Below, piece by piece: positions 22,785-39,220 of a stretch of 64,000 bases of DNA; positions within the stretch are counted from its first letter, which is position 1, and each line of letters begins with the position of its first letter. The position numbers and the translations under genes were made by a program. This stretch comes from Burkholderiales bacterium (GTDB taxonomy: Bacteria > Pseudomonadota > Gammaproteobacteria > Burkholderiales > Nitrosomonadaceae), in the NCBI GenBank assembly GCA_015075225.1, contig JABTUQ010000004.1:62001-126000 (forward strand), read 5' to 3'. Under the pieces are notes generated by a model. It was not told the DNA's origin. It saw nothing but the letters and a program-made list of their open reading frames with translations, and did no database searches.

Positions 22785-22955
22785 TTCTTCTCTCCATTAA
22801 AAATTCAAAGTTTTGTAACCGGCTTCCGGGATAAAATCTCATATTTTCAATCAACAGGCAAACAAATCAGCAACTTCTGCCACCACCAATAACCGGCAAA
22901 AAAGCTGTTTCCCTGCCCCGATCAATCTTCAATCCGCAACCACTCATTCGCTTAG

Positions 22956-23955
22956 ATGGACCGTCTGCAACTTCTGCAATCCTGGCTGAAAACACTTTAT
23001 CCCGATCAACCATTTACCTTGTCACCTGCTTCGGCAGATGCCAGTTTCCGCCGCTATTTCCGCGTTTCCCTTCCCGGACAAACGCTGATTGCTATGGATG
23101 CCCCACCGCAACAGGAAAACTGCCAGCCTTTTGTGCATGCCGCCCGTATTCTGGCCGAAGCCACCGTACACGTGCCCGAAATCATCGCACAAGATCTAGA
23201 ACAAGGTTTTCTGCTGCTCTCCGATTTGGGCAACACCACCTACCTGCAAGCGCTGAATACTGATCCTGACCACGCCAACCCGCTTTACCTGGAAGCGATT
23301 GATGCGCTGATCAAAATACAAAGCGCCAGCCGGAAAAATGTTTTCCCGGAATATGACCGCGCACTGTTTTCACGCGAACTCGCTCTTTTCCCGGATTGGT
23401 ACATGACACGCCATTTGCAATCCACACCCAATGACGAACAGGAAAATGCACTGCAAGCCGTTTTTGATGCGCTTCTAGCCAACAACCTCGCTCAACCCCA
23501 GGTTTTCGTACACCGCGACTACCACAGCCGCAACCTGATGGTGACCACCCCCAACCCGGGCATCATCGATTTTCAGGATGCGATTCTCGGTCCGATCACT
23601 TACGATCTGGTCTCCCTGCTCAAGGATGCCTATATCCAGTGGGAAGAAGCGCAAGTGCTGGACTGGGCAATCCGCTACTGGGAAAAGGCACGCCGTGCCG
23701 GGTTGCCGGTCGATGCCGATTTTTCAGCGTTTTACCGGGATTTTGAATTCATGGGCGTACAGCGGCACCTCAAGGTGCTGGGTATCTTGCCCGACTCTGT
23801 TACCGACGATGGCGAAACCTGCCTACCTGCAGGATATACCCGCAGTCCTGCATTACCTGCGCCAGACCAGCGAACGCTACCACGAGCTTCATCCGCTGAA
23901 CCAATTGCTGGATCAGCTAGAAAATAGACAGTCTGAAACCGGCTACACATTCTGA
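22956..23955 (+). CDS. amgK: AmgK-type sugar kinase (aminoglycoside phosphotransferase family), frame broken near the end
   Basis: Probable anomeric N-acetylmuramate/N-acetylglucosamine kinase that makes MurNAc-1-phosphate in peptidoglycan recycling. The N-terminal region (FTLSPASADASFRRYFRV) and the catalytic loop HRDYHSRNLMV with the following DFQDAILGPITYDL are standard for this kinase fold. After GVQRHLKVLGI (about 23785) the frame is lost. The expected end (KPAYLQDIPAVLHYLRQTSE) continues in another frame to 23955. One or more indels lie between 23785 and 23815. It sits 15 bp before murU, the next enzyme of the same route, which supports this assignment over drug resistance. Confidence 0.83.
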
Positions 23956-24687
<732 letters not shown>

Positions 24688-24766
24688 AGTTTGACGTATA
24701 TCAGATCGACAACAACACACACCCTTCCGGTTGATGGCGCAGCCATCACACAAACAGGAAAACACG

Positions 24767-25412
<646 letters not shown>

Positions 25413-25420
25413 TGGTCTAA

Positions 25421-26649
<1,229 letters not shown>

Positions 26650-26684
26650 CCACTACAATGCAAATCACTTCATGGAGGCTGTGA

Positions 26685-28901
26685 ATGATTGAATCCATCA
26701 CAATTTCAGGCGCTGCCAGCTTCGGACAGGAAACTCAAACCTTAAGCGGACTTGCACAGTTCAACTACCTGTTCGGTTCAAACGGGGTTGGAAAAACAAC
26801 TGTTAGCCGAATCCTTGCCGAGGAGTCAGCGCATCCAAGTTGCTCGGTCGGCTGGAAGGGCGGAACAAAGTTGGAAGCGCTGGTTTATAACCCTGATTTT
26901 GTGGAGAAAAACTTTCGCCAGGCCTCTGCGTTAAAGGGCGTATTTACCCTTGGCGAAAAACAGCAGGAGACTTTGGACAAGATTGCGGTGGCCAAGGCGG
27001 AAGTTGATGGCCTGACAGCAAAAATCGAAAACCTGAATCAAGGCTTGCAAAATCAGGATGGGGCTTCGGGAAAAAAAGTGGAATTGGCAACCTTGGAGTC
27101 CAACTTCAAGGATAAATGCTGGTCTCAAAAGCAAAAACACGACGCAAAGCTACAAGGTGGATTTACCGGCTATCGGAACAGCTCGGATAAGTTCAAGGAA
27201 AAGGTGCTGCAAGAGACATCAAATACTACCGAACTGCTGTCACTAGCCGACTTGGAAAAGAAAGCGGAAAGCATCTTTGGGCAGACACCCATCGCCGAGC
27301 AGCCAATTGCGGCTATCAATACAGCCGGCCTTCTTACACATGAATCCAACCCGATCCTGAAAAAGCGTGTGATCGGCAAGGAGGACGTGGATATTGCCGC
27401 GATGATCAAGAAGCTCGGCAATAGTGATTGGGTTCGTGCGGGACGGACATTTTACGATGCAAATGACAAGACTTGCCCATTCTGTCAGCAAGAAACCGAT
27501 GACTCGTTTGCTAAAAGTCTGAATGACTATTTTGACGAAACATTCATGGCAGACAGTAAAGCCATTGATGACTTAGCCAGCAACTACGTCACGGAAGCCC
27601 AGCGCATCCAGCATCAACTATCAAGCATCATCGCATCCTCCTCCAAGTTTCTCGATATCGAGAAAATGAAGAGCGAGAAGGAAATTCTTGAGGCAAAAAT
27701 AAACATTAACAATCAACGCATTGCCAGCAAGAAAAAGGAGGCAAGTCAAGTTATTGAGTTGGAGTCATTGACCAACGTTCTGGATGCAATCAAGAGTCTG
27801 ATTGATGATACCAACACGAAAATCGTCGAATACAATCAAATGGTCGCCAATCTGGATGCCGAGCGTAAAACTTTGACCTCGCAAATTTGGCGTTTCGTTC
27901 TTGAAGAATTGAAAACTGATCTTGCTACGTATAGGACCAACAAAGACAACCTGAACAAGGCCATCATCTCGATGGAAAGCCAGATAGAGAAAGCCGAAAT
28001 CGAGAAGAAAAAGAAGCAGGCGGAAATCTGGGAGCTGGAAAAGAAAACAACCAGCGTGCAGCCGACAATTGATGCTATCAATGCGTTGCTTTCTTCCTTC
28101 GGATTCCAAAGCTTCAAGCTGGCTAAAGCCCAAAACGGCACATCTTATAGATTGCTCCGGCAGGATAATTCGGATGCCAAAGCCACGTTGAGTGAAGGTG
28201 AAAAAACCTTTGTCACCTTCCTTTACTTCTACCATTTGCTAAAGGGCAGCACATCCGAAAGTGGCATGACGACCAATCGGGTCGTTGTGTTTGATGACCC
28301 GGTATCCAGCCTTGATAGCGAAGTGCTTTTCATTGTCAGCAGTCTTATCAAGGGGCTATTTGATGAGGTTCGGTCAGGAACTGGACACATCAAACAAGTT
28401 TTCGTACTGACGCACAATGTCTATTTCCACAAGGAAATCACATACAACCAGAAGCGAAATGACAAGGCGTTGACAGAAGAGACATTCTGGATCGTCAGAA
28501 AACAAGATTCGATCTCCAAAGTTGAAAAGCGAGATGCCAATCCAATTAGTACCTCTTACGATTTGCTCTGGTCTGAAGTTCGCAGGGAAGATCGTTCGAA
28601 GCTGACGATTCAGAACACGCTACGCCGGATTCTTGAAAACTATTTCAAAATTCTCGGTGGTGTTGATCTGAATAGCCTTTATGAAAAATTCGAGGGCCAA
28701 GAGAAACTGATCTGCAAATCTCTTGTTTCTTGGGTCAACGATGGTTCGCATTTTGCTCATGACGATCTGTACGTCGCACCTGATGACACCCAGATTGATA
28801 CATATCTCAAGGTGTTCGAGGAAGTATTCAAGAAATCAGATCATCATGCGCATTACAGGATGATGATGGGGATTCAGCAAGAGAAGGTGGTCTCCGCATG
28901 A
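26685..28901 (+). CDS. RloC-like AAA_13/ABC ATPase with zinc-hook motif; candidate anticodon nuclease
   Basis: A 738-aa SMC/Rad50-type ABC ATPase. Visible elements are Walker A GSNGVGKTT (31-39), long coiled coils (about 85-170 and 300-460) that carry CPFC at 264-267, ABC signature LSEGE (502-506), Walker B and D-loop VVVFDDPVSSLD (about 533-544), and H-loop VLTHNVYFH. The single CXXC between coiled coils resembles the RloC zinc hook; the relative PrrC lacks it. The C-terminal domain has R647-xxx-E651 (RRILE) and SHFAH (H689, H692), which could be the Arg-Glu-His triad of PrrC/RloC tRNA anticodon nucleases. RloC and PrrC genes commonly lie in type I restriction loci, as here. The nuclease activity is inference. 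GGAGG precedes the ATG, and the stop overlaps the next gene by 4 bp. Confidence 0.72.
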   Translation: MIESITISGAASFGQETQTLSGLAQFNYLFGSNGVGKTTVSRILAEESAHPSCSVGWKGGTKLEALVYNPDFVEKNFRQASALKGVFTLGEKQQETLDKIAVAKAEVDGLTAKIENLNQGLQNQDGASGKKVELATLESNFKDKCWSQKQKHDAKLQGGFTGYRNSSDKFKEKVLQETSNTTELLSLADLEKKAESIFGQTPIAEQPIAAINTAGLLTHESNPILKKRVIGKEDVDIAAMIKKLGNSDWVRAGRTFYDANDKTCPFCQQETDDSFAKSLNDYFDETFMADSKAIDDLASNYVTEAQRIQHQLSSIIASSSKFLDIEKMKSEKEILEAKININNQRIASKKKEASQVIELESLTNVLDAIKSLIDDTNTKIVEYNQMVANLDAERKTLTSQIWRFVLEELKTDLATYRTNKDNLNKAIISMESQIEKAEIEKKKKQAEIWELEKKTTSVQPTIDAINALLSSFGFQSFKLAKAQNGTSYRLLRQDNSDAKATLSEGEKTFVTFLYFYHLLKGSTSESGMTTNRVVVFDDPVSSLDSEVLFIVSSLIKGLFDEVRSGTGHIKQVFVLTHNVYFHKEITYNQKRNDKALTEETFWIVRKQDSISKVEKRDANPISTSYDLLWSEVRREDRSKLTIQNTLRRILENYFKILGGVDLNSLYEKFEGQEKLICKSLVSWVNDGSHFAHDDLYVAPDDTQIDTYLKVFEEVFKKSDHHAHYRMMMGIQQEKVVSA

Positions 28902-30431
28902 TTGCCTCTCAACTTGCCGCTTGGCTCACCTCTGGCGAATCCAGCACGCTCGAATTCAAGAAATCCACCGCCGAAAAAGATCGCGCCTGCCGCACATTGT
29001 GCGCTTTCGCCAATGACCAGGGCGGACGGGTGCTGTTCGGCGTGACGCCAGCGGGCAAGGCGATAGGGCAGACCGTCAACGACCGCACGCTGGAGGAGTT
29101 GGCGCAGGAGTTTCAGAACTTTGAGCCGCCGTTATTCCCGAGTGTGGAGCGAGTGCCGGTTACGCCGGGGCTTGAGGTGCTGGTGGTGAGCGTGGCGCGT
29201 AGCGGGCGGGTGACAAGTTTTCGTGGGGTGGCGTATGAGCGGGTGCTGAACACTACGCGGGTGATGCCGCGTGATGTGCAGCAGCGTTTGTTGGTGGAGG
29301 AATTGCATGCCATCCAGCGTTGGGAAAACCAGCCTGCGCAGGGCTGGACGGTGGCGCAGTTGGATACGCGTGAAATGGAGCAGACCCTCAACGAGGCGAT
29401 TCGCCGGAGGCGCTGCGAGGACCCCGGCACGCGCGAGCCGATGGATATTTTGCGCGGGCTGAACCTGCTGACAGGAGATGGTCAGTTGTCGCGGGCGGCA
29501 GTGGCGTTGTTCTGCAAGGAGGACGAGCCAGGGCCTGATTTTCCGCAGTTGTTGCTGAAAGTGGCGCGCTTCAAGGGGACGACGCGCGACGAGTTTCTGG
29601 ACAATCGGCAGTTCAGCGGCAATGCCTTTGCGCTGATGCGCAAGGCGGAACGTTTTTTGATCGAGTTGCTGCCGATTGCGGGGCGCATCATTCCCGGCCA
29701 GATGGCGCGTGAGGACACGCCGCTATTTCCGGTGGAAGAGCCTTGCGCGAGGCGCTGGCAAACGCCTTTGTTCACTGCGATTACGGCATCGGCGGTGGTT
29801 ATGTGGCCGTGGCCATGTACGACGACAGGTTGGAAATCATCTCGCTGGGCGAACTGCACTTTGGCCTGACGCCGGAGGCGCTGTTGCACTCGCACGAATC
29901 GAAGCCGTGGAACCCGCTGATCGCCCAGGCGTTTTACCGGCGCGGCATTATCGAGGCGTGGGGGCGCGGCACCTTGAAAATTGCGAAGCTGATGCGCGAG
30001 GCGGGGTTGGCGCCGCCCGTGACAACGGTGCGCACGGGTGCGGTGGTGGTGACGTTTGACGTAGCGGCGGCGCGCAAGGCGCGCGGGTGGCCGGATGATG
30101 GAGATTTGGGGCTTGGTGGCGACAGGGAAAACACCTGGGAAGGCACCAAGTTGGGACCAAGTTGGGGCCAAGTTGGGACCAAGTCGGGACTAAGTCAGGA
30201 CCAAGTTCAACTCATTGAGGCAGCAGAGAATCCCAAGACGCTGTCGCAGTTGATGGCACTCAGTGGCCGCACCAATCGCACCAAGTTCAGGGACCAAGTC
30301 TTGCGCCCGTTGCTGGATGCCGGTTTGCTCGAAATGACCATTCCTGACAAGCCGCGCAGCTCCAGGCAGCAATACCGCGCCACGCCCACAGGAATGCAGG
30401 CCGTTCAAATCTTTCGCAAGGAGTCGCACTG

Positions 30432-30432
<1 letters not shown>
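28898..30432 (+). CDS. AlbA_2 (Schlafen-type) ATP-binding protein, frame broken
   Basis: About 510 aa when the frame is repaired. The N-terminal AlbA_2/divergent-AAA_4 domain begins [20 protein letters not shown] and contains [13 protein letters not shown]. The second half has a GHKL/HATPase-like segment ([20 protein letters not shown]) and winged-helix-like C-terminus ([18 protein letters not shown]). The break lies near 29738-29742, where one base appears to be missing. Proteins of this type often accompany type I restriction genes, and their exact role is unknown. It overlaps the upstream RloC-like gene (ATGA) and hsdR (TGATG), so all three are probably translated as a unit. It is visibly more GC-rich than neighbouring housekeeping genes. 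Confidence 0.8.
30142..30208 (+). repeat. Degenerate 11-bp tandem repeat in the AlbA_2 gene
   Basis: About six copies of a unit near TTGGGACCAAG, with single-base differences. Because 11 is not divisible by three, successive copies are read in different frames and encode the Gly/Thr/Lys/Gln-rich linker [15 protein letters not shown]. It separates the ATP-binding part from the C-terminal winged-helix part. Copy-number change would usually shift the frame. Confidence 0.85.
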
Positions 30433-33672
<3,240 letters not shown>

Positions 33673-33911
33673 CGAAAAACCAGCGGATTCTATTTTCCCG
33701 GCCACGCTGTTTCCTGAATCCGGCTGTCGAAAGCATAAATGGCCAGCAGATCCGAAATCTCATTCCGCAGGATTTGAATGATGGTGTTGCAGTTCAAATC
33801 AGGTTTCACATGATCATTTTGTAATCAACGAAGGCTATCAATAGTGCAGCAAGCGCTGCAGCAGATACTTTCCGCTAAAATAAACGTTATTTTTCATTAC
33901 GGAAGAACAAC

Positions 33912-34181
33912 ATGACTCAACATATTTCCTGCGATTTGCATGACTATATCGAAGTGGCCTGCATGTACGGCTATCAGGTGAGATTGATTCTGAAAGATCA
34001 ATCCACCATGGAAGGTAAGGCCAAGGATATTCTGACCGATGCGGAGAAACGTGAATTTTTGCTGCTGGAAACCAGCTCCGGATCACAGCAGGTCGAGCTG
34101 ATTTCGCTCGATAAAATGGAAGTGCTGACGCCGGGTGCCCGGTTCAGCGAGGTTGTATTTTCAGGTGCTTGCGAATCCTGA
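33912..34181 (+). CDS. rof: Rho-binding antiterminator (Rof/YaeO family)
   Basis: Small protein of 89 aa that in Escherichia coli binds Rho and inhibits termination. The signature ISCDLHDYIEVACMYGYQVRL near the N-terminus and the ending DKMEVLTPGARFSEV match the family. GGAAG lies before the ATG. The 239-bp gap between hsdR and rof holds no gene I recognise. Rof marks the return to ordinary chromosomal genes after the restriction island. Confidence 0.9.
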   Translation: MTQHISCDLHDYIEVACMYGYQVRLILKDQSTMEGKAKDILTDAEKREFLLLETSSGSQQVELISLDKMEVLTPGARFSEVVFSGACES

Positions 34182-34236
34182 TCGCACAAGGCAAGAAACA
34201 ATCAGGAGCAGGCAATATGCCCCATCTGGAATTGGC

Positions 34237-34960
34237 TCAGCGCCTACCGTCGTACCACATCGGCAGTTTCTTTTTATTCCGTAATGTCCCCAGTGGAGAC
34301 GAAACCAGACGAAGAAACTGTCCGAACACTTCCAACCGCTGTAAAGTTTTGTTTTCTTGATGATGTTTCCAGTGGATGCTTGTTCAGAATGGTGAATTTC
34401 AGTTTGTGCTGGCGTCCATATCGTTTGAGTCTATGGCTCAAATCAATTTCCTCTGCAGCATAAAGTGTCAGATCAAACCCGCCCACTTCCCTGAATGCAG
34501 CAGTGTTGCACACCATCAGCGCGCCTGCCGCCCAGCCTAGCCAGACTGACAGCATCGTCCATATCCTCAGCAGCGTTTCTGCCCACCCGGGTTGATCCGG
34601 CATATAAAGTGTGCTGCCTGCCCCCACATGCCTGCCCTGTTTGATCAGCTCGAAAATATCCGTCATTAGCCCGGGGTTCATCAGGCAGTCTGCATCCATG
34701 AATATCAGCCAGTCTCCCTGCGCTGCATTGGCACCGGCCGTTCTGGCCCGGGCAATGTGGTTGACCGGCTCAAAAACCACGCGGGCGCCAGCCTGTTTTG
34801 CCAGTTGTGCGGTTGTATCGGTGGAGTTGTTGTCCACGACGATGACTTCATGCGCAAATCCATAGGATGAGTTGGCTGCCAGGGCATCGGCAACAGAATG
34901 GAGACATCGCTCTATGAGTTGCGCTTCATTGAAAGCCGGAATAATGAAAGAAATATGCAT
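34237..34960 (-). CDS. Family 2 glycosyltransferase, frame broken at the C-terminus
   Basis: GT-A glycosyltransferase of about 240 aa; substrate unknown. From ATG 34960 it reads MHISFIIPAFNEAQLIERCL, then the nucleotide-sugar region (VIVVDNNSTDTTAQLAKQAG) and the DXD-type metal site IFMDADCLMNP. After HPLETSSRK the frame ends early at 34274. The expected tail is recoverable: TKLYSGW in one frame, then VFGQFLRLVSSPLGTLRNKK and LPMWYDGRR in another, ending at a stop at 34237-34239. Two single-base losses, near 34346-34358 (A-run) and 34327-34332, explain this. Divergent from the Nudix gene. Confidence 0.82.
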
Positions 34961-35109
34961 ATGATCTGTTTGTGATATGAGAAACCCGGCAATTACCATT
35001 CCCGGTCGTTGCATACATTATAAAATCACAACGTGGCAGGTGCGGGCAGTTCTCCGCTGTTTATCGGCCCTACCACCGTTTTCAAACAATCCGATTTTCA
35101 TAAAACTTC

Positions 35110-35559
35110 ATGATCTGGAAACCTAATGTTACTGTTGCTGCTGTGATTGAGCAAAATGGCAAATATTTGCTGGTGGAGGAAATACCTCGCGGGACTGACA
35201 TCAAACTCAACCAGCCAGCCGGGCACCTGGAACCGGAAGAATCCATTCTTCAGGCGTGCAGTCGTGAAGTGCTGGAAGAAACCGGCCACAGTTTTCTGCC
35301 CGAGGTATTAACCGGAATTTATCACTGGACTTCTGATTCGAATGGCACTACTTATCTACGATTCACTTTCTCGGGACGAATCACCGGTTTTGATCCTGCC
35401 AGAAAACTGGATACCGGCATTGTGCGGGCAAGCTGGTTCAGTCTTGACGAAATCCGGGAGAAACAGGCAATTCATCGCACGCATCTGGTCATGCAATGCA
35501 TTGAAGACTATCTCGCCGGAAACAGTTATCCACTGGATATTCTGAAGTACTACGATTAA
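35110..35559 (+). CDS. Nudix hydrolase, NudJ-like
   Basis: Cytoplasmic hydrolase of nucleoside diphosphate-type substrates, 149 aa. The Nudix box is complete (GHLEPEESILQACSREVLEE followed by TG), and the N-terminus VTVAAVIEQNGKYLLVEE and the tail resemble NudJ (thiamin-pyrophosphate/HMP-PP phosphatase) proteins. The exact substrate cannot be read from the sequence. No good ribosome site precedes the ATG. Confidence 0.88.
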   Translation: MIWKPNVTVAAVIEQNGKYLLVEEIPRGTDIKLNQPAGHLEPEESILQACSREVLEETGHSFLPEVLTGIYHWTSDSNGTTYLRFTFSGRITGFDPARKLDTGIVRASWFSLDEIREKQAIHRTHLVMQCIEDYLAGNSYPLDILKYYD

Positions 35560-35590
35560 CTGGCTATTCATCAGAAGTTCCCGGGGACGG

Positions 35591-35629
35591 GCAGAAATGA
35601 CAACACAGGTAGTTTTTCAGAGGTTCCCT
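35591..35629 (+). repeat. Partial copy of the 200-bp MITE (right end)
   Basis: About 39 bp closely match the right end of the element at 47294-47493, including TTTTTCAGAGGTTCCCT. The left arm and body are absent. It lies between the Nudix gene and the His-rich exported protein gene. Confidence 0.75.
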
Positions 35630-35798
35630 AATCCTGCCCCGGAAATACATCGTTATACTGCCTGGCTTGCATTTTGTTATACAATCCAGCGGCAGTTCGT
35701 GTAGTCATTGACCTGAACGAACCAGGCTGAAGTCAATAAATTGGCTAAAAAATATATCTGAATAGAGTTAAAGCTCGAAATTACAACGTGGAGAGAAT

Positions 35799-36410
35799 AT
35801 GAACAAACTTCTTCGAAATAGCAGCATTGCAGGGTTATGCCTGGGATTATCTGTATTTTTGGCATCGGCACCTGTATCTGCCCAGCTGATGCTTGCACAT
35901 GAAGGCCATCATGATGCCGGTGGATGCAAAATTGAAGGTGGGGATTTTCCGGTAGCAGTCAGCATATACGAGGTTCCAGAAGGGGATATTCCTCCTATGC
36001 ACTCGTACTGCGATCATATTCCCGATGCCGGTAAAATCAACATGACGATTGAGCTTTCAGACTCCCAGACACGCGAAGTTCCCATTGCTGTAAGAATGCT
36101 CATGGAAGGGCACGAAAACAGCGAGCACGGCGCACATGAAGTGCTGTACATGCCTGCCGAGAAGTATTCCTCCGGTATTATCGTCGTTGCCACCAAACTG
36201 GAACATCTCGGACAATACACTATTCAGCTCGAAACAGAAGACAGCGCAGGCAAAACCAAAACTGCAGTCAAAATCCCGTTGCATGTCGGTGGCAGTGGCG
36301 GCCATGATCATGGATCCAATTTTGGCACGCTGGAAATCATCCTGCTGGCTATAGTGGCTGGAGTAGGTTGTTTTATTTTTGTTCGTTCAAAGAAAGCTGC
36401 CAACGTTTAA
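35799..36410 (+). CDS. His-rich exported protein with a C-terminal membrane anchor, function unknown
   Basis: I do not recognise the family. The 203-aa protein has a signal peptide (about 1-28, ending ASAPVSA), a His-rich start to the mature part (HEGHHDAGGC), a beta-rich periplasmic region with two further Cys/His sites (HSYCDH, HENSEHGAHEV), then GGHDHG and one C-terminal membrane helix (LEIILLAIVAGVGCFIFV) ending in a basic tail. The layout suggests a periplasmic metal-binding or sensing domain held in the inner membrane. Copper is plausible in an ammonia oxidiser but is pure inference. GGAGAG precedes the ATG. Confidence 0.7.
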   Translation: MNKLLRNSSIAGLCLGLSVFLASAPVSAQLMLAHEGHHDAGGCKIEGGDFPVAVSIYEVPEGDIPPMHSYCDHIPDAGKINMTIELSDSQTREVPIAVRMLMEGHENSEHGAHEVLYMPAEKYSSGIIVVATKLEHLGQYTIQLETEDSAGKTKTAVKIPLHVGGSGGHDHGSNFGTLEIILLAIVAGVGCFIFVRSKKAANV

Positions 36411-36509
36411 CGCAGCAACCAGGTTAAATAAACGCATGCGGCAATCACCAGCAAACAAGCTGCAGAGCTGCATGCTTTATTCACTGGACACTTCAAAAAA
36501 TAGTGGTAG

Positions 36510-36543
36510 CGGCCATCCACTGCAAAACAGGGGTTGATGGCCG
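36510..36543 (+). repeat. Inverted repeat between the His-rich protein and PEBP genes
   Basis: CGGCCATC (36510-36517) pairs with GATGGCCG (36536-36543) around an 18-base loop. A short pyrimidine run follows (TCTTTC) but no true T-tract, so termination is possible rather than certain. Confidence 0.4.
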
Positions 36544-36576
36544 TCTTTCACGGAATGTAACAAAAGCAAGAGAATC

Positions 36577-37059
36577 ATGACCCTCAGTTTGACGTCCCCG
36601 TCTTTTTCTCATCATGGCCTGATACCGGAGTGCCATACCTGTGATGACAAGGATTTTTCACCGGAGCTCATCTGGACAGGTGTACCGGAAAATGCAAAAA
36701 GCCTGGTGCTGATCGTTGATGATCCGGATGCACCCGATCCACAGGCACCCAGAATGACCTGGGTACACTGGATTCTCTACAACATCCCTCCAGCAACCAG
36801 AAAATTACCCGCACAGGTATCAAAAGATGAATTGCCTGCCGGCACCCTGGAAGGGATCAATAATTGGGAAAGAACAGGTTACGGCGGGCCATGCCCACCT
36901 ATCGGGACACATCGTTATTTCCACAAACTGTATGCACTGGATATCCTGTTACCTGATTTGAAACAACCAACCAAGGCTGTTCTGGAAAAAGCCATGCAAG
37001 GGCATGTGATTACTCAGACCGAGCTGATTGGTTTATACCGCCGCCCTGGAAATACCTGA
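36577..37059 (+). CDS. YbhB/YbcL-family (PEBP-type) protein
   Basis: Phosphatidylethanolamine-binding-protein fold, 160 aa, the bacterial Raf-kinase-inhibitor-like family. Key segments are DKDFSPELIWTGVPENAKS, DDPDAPDPQAP, WVHWILYNIPP, and the ligand-pocket motif GPCPPIGTHRYFHKLYALD. The cellular role of bacterial members is not established. No signal peptide, so probably cytoplasmic. Confidence 0.93.
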   Translation: MTLSLTSPSFSHHGLIPECHTCDDKDFSPELIWTGVPENAKSLVLIVDDPDAPDPQAPRMTWVHWILYNIPPATRKLPAQVSKDELPAGTLEGINNWERTGYGGPCPPIGTHRYFHKLYALDILLPDLKQPTKAVLEKAMQGHVITQTELIGLYRRPGNT

Positions 37060-37129
37060 AACGATAGAATCTTGTTGTGGCGAATCCTGTACTAATCCTG
37101 CCCTGATTTAGCTTACCGACACCCTTTAT

Positions 37130-37654
37130 ATGCCGATCAAATCCCGTATTCGCACTATCCCGCACTATCCCCATGAAGGCATTATGTTCCGGGACATCAC
37201 TACGCTCCTGAAAGATCCTGTCGGGTTACGCACCACCATCGAAGAAATCGTGCAGCGCTACCGGACAGAAAAAATTGACAAGGTCGCTGGGATTGAATCA
37301 CGTGGCTTCATTATTGGTGCGCCCGTTGCATTTGCGCTGGGGGTCGGGTTTATCCCTGTCCGCAAGCAGGGAAAATTACCGGCAGAGACTATTGGTTGCG
37401 ATTATCAGCTGGAATACGGCCATGACAAGGTGGAAATCCATGTAGACGCGATCAGCAAGGGAGATCGTGTACTGCTGGTTGACGATCTGATAGCCACAGG
37501 CGGAACGATGGAAGCTGCGATCAGGTTGGTTCAGGAAGCGGGGGGAGAAGTGGTTGAATGCTGCTTTGTGATTGATTTGCCCAATATCGGCGGGAGCAAG
37601 CGATTACGGCAACAGGGCCATCAACTGTTTTCGCTTTGCAGTTTTGAAGACTGA
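37130..37654 (+). CDS. apt: Adenine phosphoribosyltransferase
   Basis: Purine salvage enzyme that converts adenine and PRPP to AMP. It is 174 aa with the family start (IRTIPHYPHEGIMFRDITTLL), the ESRGFIIGAPVA segment, FIPVRKQGKLP, and the PRPP-binding loop VLLVDDLIATGGT. Complete. The 200-bp stretch between apt and serS shows no gene. Confidence 0.96.
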   Translation: MPIKSRIRTIPHYPHEGIMFRDITTLLKDPVGLRTTIEEIVQRYRTEKIDKVAGIESRGFIIGAPVAFALGVGFIPVRKQGKLPAETIGCDYQLEYGHDKVEIHVDAISKGDRVLLVDDLIATGGTMEAAIRLVQEAGGEVVECCFVIDLPNIGGSKRLRQQGHQLFSLCSFED

Positions 37655-37852
37655 GCCTGCTTGATATTCACAATATCCTGGAATCCAACCCTATCTGCGG
37701 GCATTTCTTTCCAGCGAGGAAAAGCAGTTGCAGCGCCAACGTCCATATTTCTGCACAAATGCAACCCGCAGGCCGCACATTCAGAAACATTTTTTTACAA
37801 ACAACAATCACTTTTTAATAATAACCCCGTTCAATTGCCTACCCGCTATTGA

Positions 37853-39178
<1,326 letters not shown>

Positions 39179-39220
39179 TGCATACCATCTTCGCCAACGA
39201 CCGGAAAAAGGAGAATCCTG

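Noticed and set aside
22956..23955. Aminoglycoside resistance gene
   Set aside because: The kinase fold matches, but the adjacent murU and the sequence pattern fit the cell-wall recycling kinase AmgK better.
33673..33911. Possible remnant gene between hsdR and rof
   Set aside because: Short frames give no recognisable motif, and there is no ribosome site other than that of rof.
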